Positions 6,187 to 7,716 of a stretch of DNA of 7,716 bases are shown here, one piece after another. This DNA is from an uncultured Planctomycetaceae bacterium (lineage in GTDB: Bacteria; Planctomycetota; Planctomycetia; Pirellulales; Pirellulaceae), in NCBI GenBank assembly GCA_903927685.1, contig CAIYOB010000473.1, positions 1-7,716 on the forward strand, given 5' to 3'. The first letter of the stretch is position 1. Each line of letters opens with the position of its first letter. Under the pieces are notes generated by a model that was given only the letters and a program-made list of their open reading frames with translations, ran no database searches and had not been told where the DNA came from. The position numbers were made by a program, and so were the translations under genes.

Positions 6187-7443
6187 ATGCGTGGTACTGG
6201 AAAGCGACTCTGGCGACGACGGCTGGCGGCGGCCACCGTGATTATAGCGTGGGCGGCGGCGTACTGGGGCGCGATCCCGCTGGCCGTGCAATTCCATACC
6301 GGCCGGGCCAGGCAGTTCCTGTACCAGCGCGAAGACCAACGGGCCGTGGACCAGTTGCGGCTGGCGCTCCGCCTGGCGCCGGACGTGCCGGAGACCAGTT
6401 TTCTACTGGCCCGTGCGCACCGCCGGCTGGGCAACCTGGACCGGGTCGAACCGCTGTTGCGTCACGCCGAGAAGTTGGGCGGGGATCCCGAGCGGGCACA
6501 GCGCGAGACCTGGCTGGCCTGGGCCCAGGCCGGGCGGCTACGAGAGGCCCAGCCGCACTTGAGCGAACTGCTGATGGATACCCGCGAGGACGGGGCGGAA
6601 ATCTGTGCCGCCTACGTGCAGGGCTACTTTACCAATCTGCAACCGCGCGAAGCCACCCAGCTGCTGGATGCCTGGCAGCATGATTATCCCGCCGATCCGC
6701 AATCGCACTTCATGCGGGCTTACTTGCAGCAGGCACTGGCCTTGTGGAAGGAAGCCGCCGAGTCCTATCGGCGCGGCCTCGAGTTGGCCCCGCATCAGAC
6801 CCGGATGCGCGTTCGACTGGCCGAGGTGCTGGGGGAATTGAACGAGACCGACGAGGCGATCCGGCAGTTTCAACGCTGTGCCGACGAAACACCCAACGAC
6901 GCCGGCCTGTACGCCGCCTGGGCCAAGTGCCTGATCCGGCAGGGCCGCACCGCCGATGCGCGGCCGATCCTCGAGCGGGCCCTGAAGATCGCTTCGATGC
7001 ATTTCGAGGCCCTGCGGCAACTGGGTGAACTGGAACTGGCCGAAGGCCGCTATCACGCGGCCCTGCCACCCTTGCAGGCAGCCGCCAGCCAGCGGCCCTA
7101 CGACACCACCACCCGCAACGCATTGGGCAAGACCCTGCAGGCATTGGGCAAAGCCGACGAAGCGCGGCCGCACCTGGAATACGCCGCCGCGGCCGAGGAG
7201 TCCCTGTCCCGCATGGATCGCAACCTGCGACTGGTGGTCGAACGCCCCAAGGATCCCCAGCTGCGCTACGAGATCGGCGTCACGCTGCTCCGCTACGGCT
7301 CGCCGGACGACGGCGTCAAGTGGCTGCAGACCGTGCTGGAATTGGACCCCAATCATCAAGCCGCACAGCAGGCCTTGGCAGCGTATCACGAAGGCAGCGG
7401 AGGCGCGGAGAGTCGCGGGGGCGGAGAGCCGAAGAGTCGCTAG
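6187..7443 (+). CDS. membrane-anchored TPR protein, paralogue of the divergent TPR gene
   Basis: This 418-residue TPR protein begins with a basic stretch, MRGTGKRLWRRR (1-12), followed by a hydrophobic segment, LAAATVIIAWAAAYWGAIPL (13-32), a likely membrane anchor or signal. TPR-like units then run from about residue 50 to 400. The clearest are 69-100, 172-203 (FMRAYLQQALALWKEAAESY), 205-237, 240-270 and 272-304. The C-terminal block LRYEIGV...WLQTVLELDPNH (359-390) matches the same block in the divergent gene, so they are paralogues. ATG 6187 is the first possible start, since a TGA in this frame lies at 6154-6156. The only strong Shine-Dalgarno, AGGAGG (6165-6170), is 16 bases away, unusually far. 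The last residues, about 406-418 (ESRGGGEPKSR), are encoded by a low-complexity repeat and are probably not part of the ancestral protein. It is likely a protein-binding scaffold of unknown role. Confidence 0.88.
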   Translation: MRGTGKRLWRRRLAAATVIIAWAAAYWGAIPLAVQFHTGRARQFLYQREDQRAVDQLRLALRLAPDVPETSFLLARAHRRLGNLDRVEPLLRHAEKLGGDPERAQRETWLAWAQAGRLREAQPHLSELLMDTREDGAEICAAYVQGYFTNLQPREATQLLDAWQHDYPADPQSHFMRAYLQQALALWKEAAESYRRGLELAPHQTRMRVRLAEVLGELNETDEAIRQFQRCADETPNDAGLYAAWAKCLIRQGRTADARPILERALKIASMHFEALRQLGELELAEGRYHAALPPLQAAASQRPYDTTTRNALGKTLQALGKADEARPHLEYAAAAEESLSRMDRNLRLVVERPKDPQLRYEIGVTLLRYGSPDDGVKWLQTVLELDPNHQAAQQALAAYHEGSGGAESRGGGEPKSR

Positions 7444-7479
7444 GTCGCTGGGGAGGACAGTCGCTAGGTCGAAAAGTCG
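7405..7479. repeat. degenerate short repeats at the 3' end of the TPR gene
   Basis: AGTCGCTAGGTCG occurs twice (7435-7447 and 7459-7471), GCGGAGAG twice (7405-7412 and 7421-7428), and further AGTCG words at 7411 and 7475. The stretch straddles the TAG of the TPR gene and supplies its last dozen codons. It leads directly into hairpin repeat copy 2. Confidence 0.75.
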
Positions 7480-7485
7480 GGGTGC

Positions 7486-7512
7486 CTGGGGTCGAGTGCA
7501 GCGAGCCCCGAG
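7486..7512 (-). repeat. hairpin repeat, copy 2
   Basis: Arms CTGGGG (7486-7491) and CCCGAG (7507-7512) pair at five of six positions around the loop 7492-7506, which is the exact reverse complement of the copy 1 loop. The surrounding 30 bases (7480-7509) are a perfect inverted copy of 2228-2257. It sits 42 bases after the TPR stop codon and could also end transcription, though no T-tract follows. Confidence 0.85.
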
Positions 7513-7648
7513 CGGCGTGCAGTTCTGGGACGGGATGTCGAATCGCGGAAGAACGGCTATGGAATACAGCGACGTTGACAATCGCCGGCGGGACGCGGGG
7601 CTTGGGGGGAGTGGTACGAGGTCAAGAGAAGAAGCCGGCAAAGGGTGG
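7513..7648. other. non-coding stretch between repeats
   Basis: I see no gene here. A TTGACA (7575-7580) has no -10 box at a suitable distance. The bases are GC-rich with G-runs (for example GGGGGGA at 7604-7610). The stretch is bounded by hairpin copies 2 and 3. Confidence 0.5.
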
Positions 7649-7675
7649 CCGGGGTCGAGTGCAGCGAGTCCCCGG
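7649..7675 (-). repeat. hairpin repeat, copy 3
   Basis: Arms CCGGGG (7649-7654) and CCCCGG (7670-7675) are fully complementary around a 15-nt loop (7655-7669). The loop differs by one base from the other copies when read in the same orientation (ACTCGCTGCACTCGA). The second arm pair is C-G here where copy 1 has T-A. Confidence 0.85.
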
Positions 7676-7687
7676 AATCCCTGCCGA

Positions 7688-7714
7688 CTGTGGGCTCGCT
7701 GCACTCGACCACAG
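7688..7714 (+). repeat. hairpin repeat, copy 4
   Basis: Arms CTGTGG (7688-7693) and CCACAG (7709-7714) are fully complementary around the loop GCTCGCTGCACTCGA (7694-7708), identical to copy 1. The fourth arm pair is T-A where copy 1 has G-C. It lies head-to-head with copy 3: 7653-7668 and 7695-7710 are perfectly complementary over 16 bases, with 26 bases between them. Confidence 0.85.
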
Positions 7715-7716
7715 CC

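Noticed and set aside
4820..6241. A 473-codon open frame on the plus strand, opposite the leftward TPR gene
   Set aside because: The minus strand encodes a coherent TPR protein with a membrane segment. The plus-strand peptide is low in structure and glutamine/valine-rich, the usual mirror of such a gene.
7575..7603. TTGACA promoter-like box near the right edge
   Set aside because: The bases 17 nt downstream (GGGCTT region) bear no resemblance to a -10 box, and no gene follows inside the window.
6538..7704. A 388-codon open frame on the minus strand, opposite the rightward TPR gene
   Set aside because: It begins in repeat DNA, crosses hairpin copy 2 and then mirrors TPR codons. No domain or ribosome binding site is visible.

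Overview
The window is GC-rich, densely coding bacterial DNA. It most likely comes from a planctomycete, probably a Pirellulales-type genome. This is inferred from three things: a WD40 protein whose upstream linker (FEWWYWW, residues 6-12) resembles the linker of planctomycetal kinase/WD40 fusion proteins, two membrane-anchored TPR paralogues, and short GC-rich hairpin repeats scattered between genes. No rRNA, tRNA, CRISPR array, phage gene or transposase gene was seen.

Layout. Positions 1-1743 (+) hold the C-terminal part of a large WD40 beta-propeller protein that enters from the left edge. Positions 1744-2355 form a gap that holds one doubtful small gene (1943-2329) and a composite repeat: a hairpin, a three-unit tandem repeat and a longer inverted repeat around it. 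The gap ends in a -10-like box only 7 bases before the next start codon. Positions 2356-3960 (+) encode an uncharacterised FAD-dependent dehydrogenase (COG2509-like). It is followed after 14 bases by an exonuclease III/AP endonuclease gene (3975-4790, +), and the two probably form an operon. A TPR gene (4844-6106, -) converges on exonuclease III. It is divergent from a second TPR gene (6187-7443, +), with an 80-base shared promoter region that carries a small palindrome. The two TPR proteins share an N-terminal membrane anchor and a homologous C-terminal module (18 of 39 identical residues, ungapped, counted by eye). The right edge (7444-7716) is repeat-rich and holds no convincing gene.

The most notable signal is a family of four 27-nt hairpin elements (2225, 7486, 7649, 7688). 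They share a nearly invariant 15-nt loop. Their 6-bp arms differ in sequence but stay complementary, so they look like a structured mobile or regulatory repeat with compensatory changes. Two copies form part of a perfect 30-bp inverted repeat bracketing the dehydrogenase, nuclease and TPR genes. Another two face each other at the right edge and could form a long cruciform. Copies have also become part of, or lie close to, the 3' ends of reading frames. Apart from the likely operon and the TPR pair, nothing in the sequence ties the genes into one pathway.
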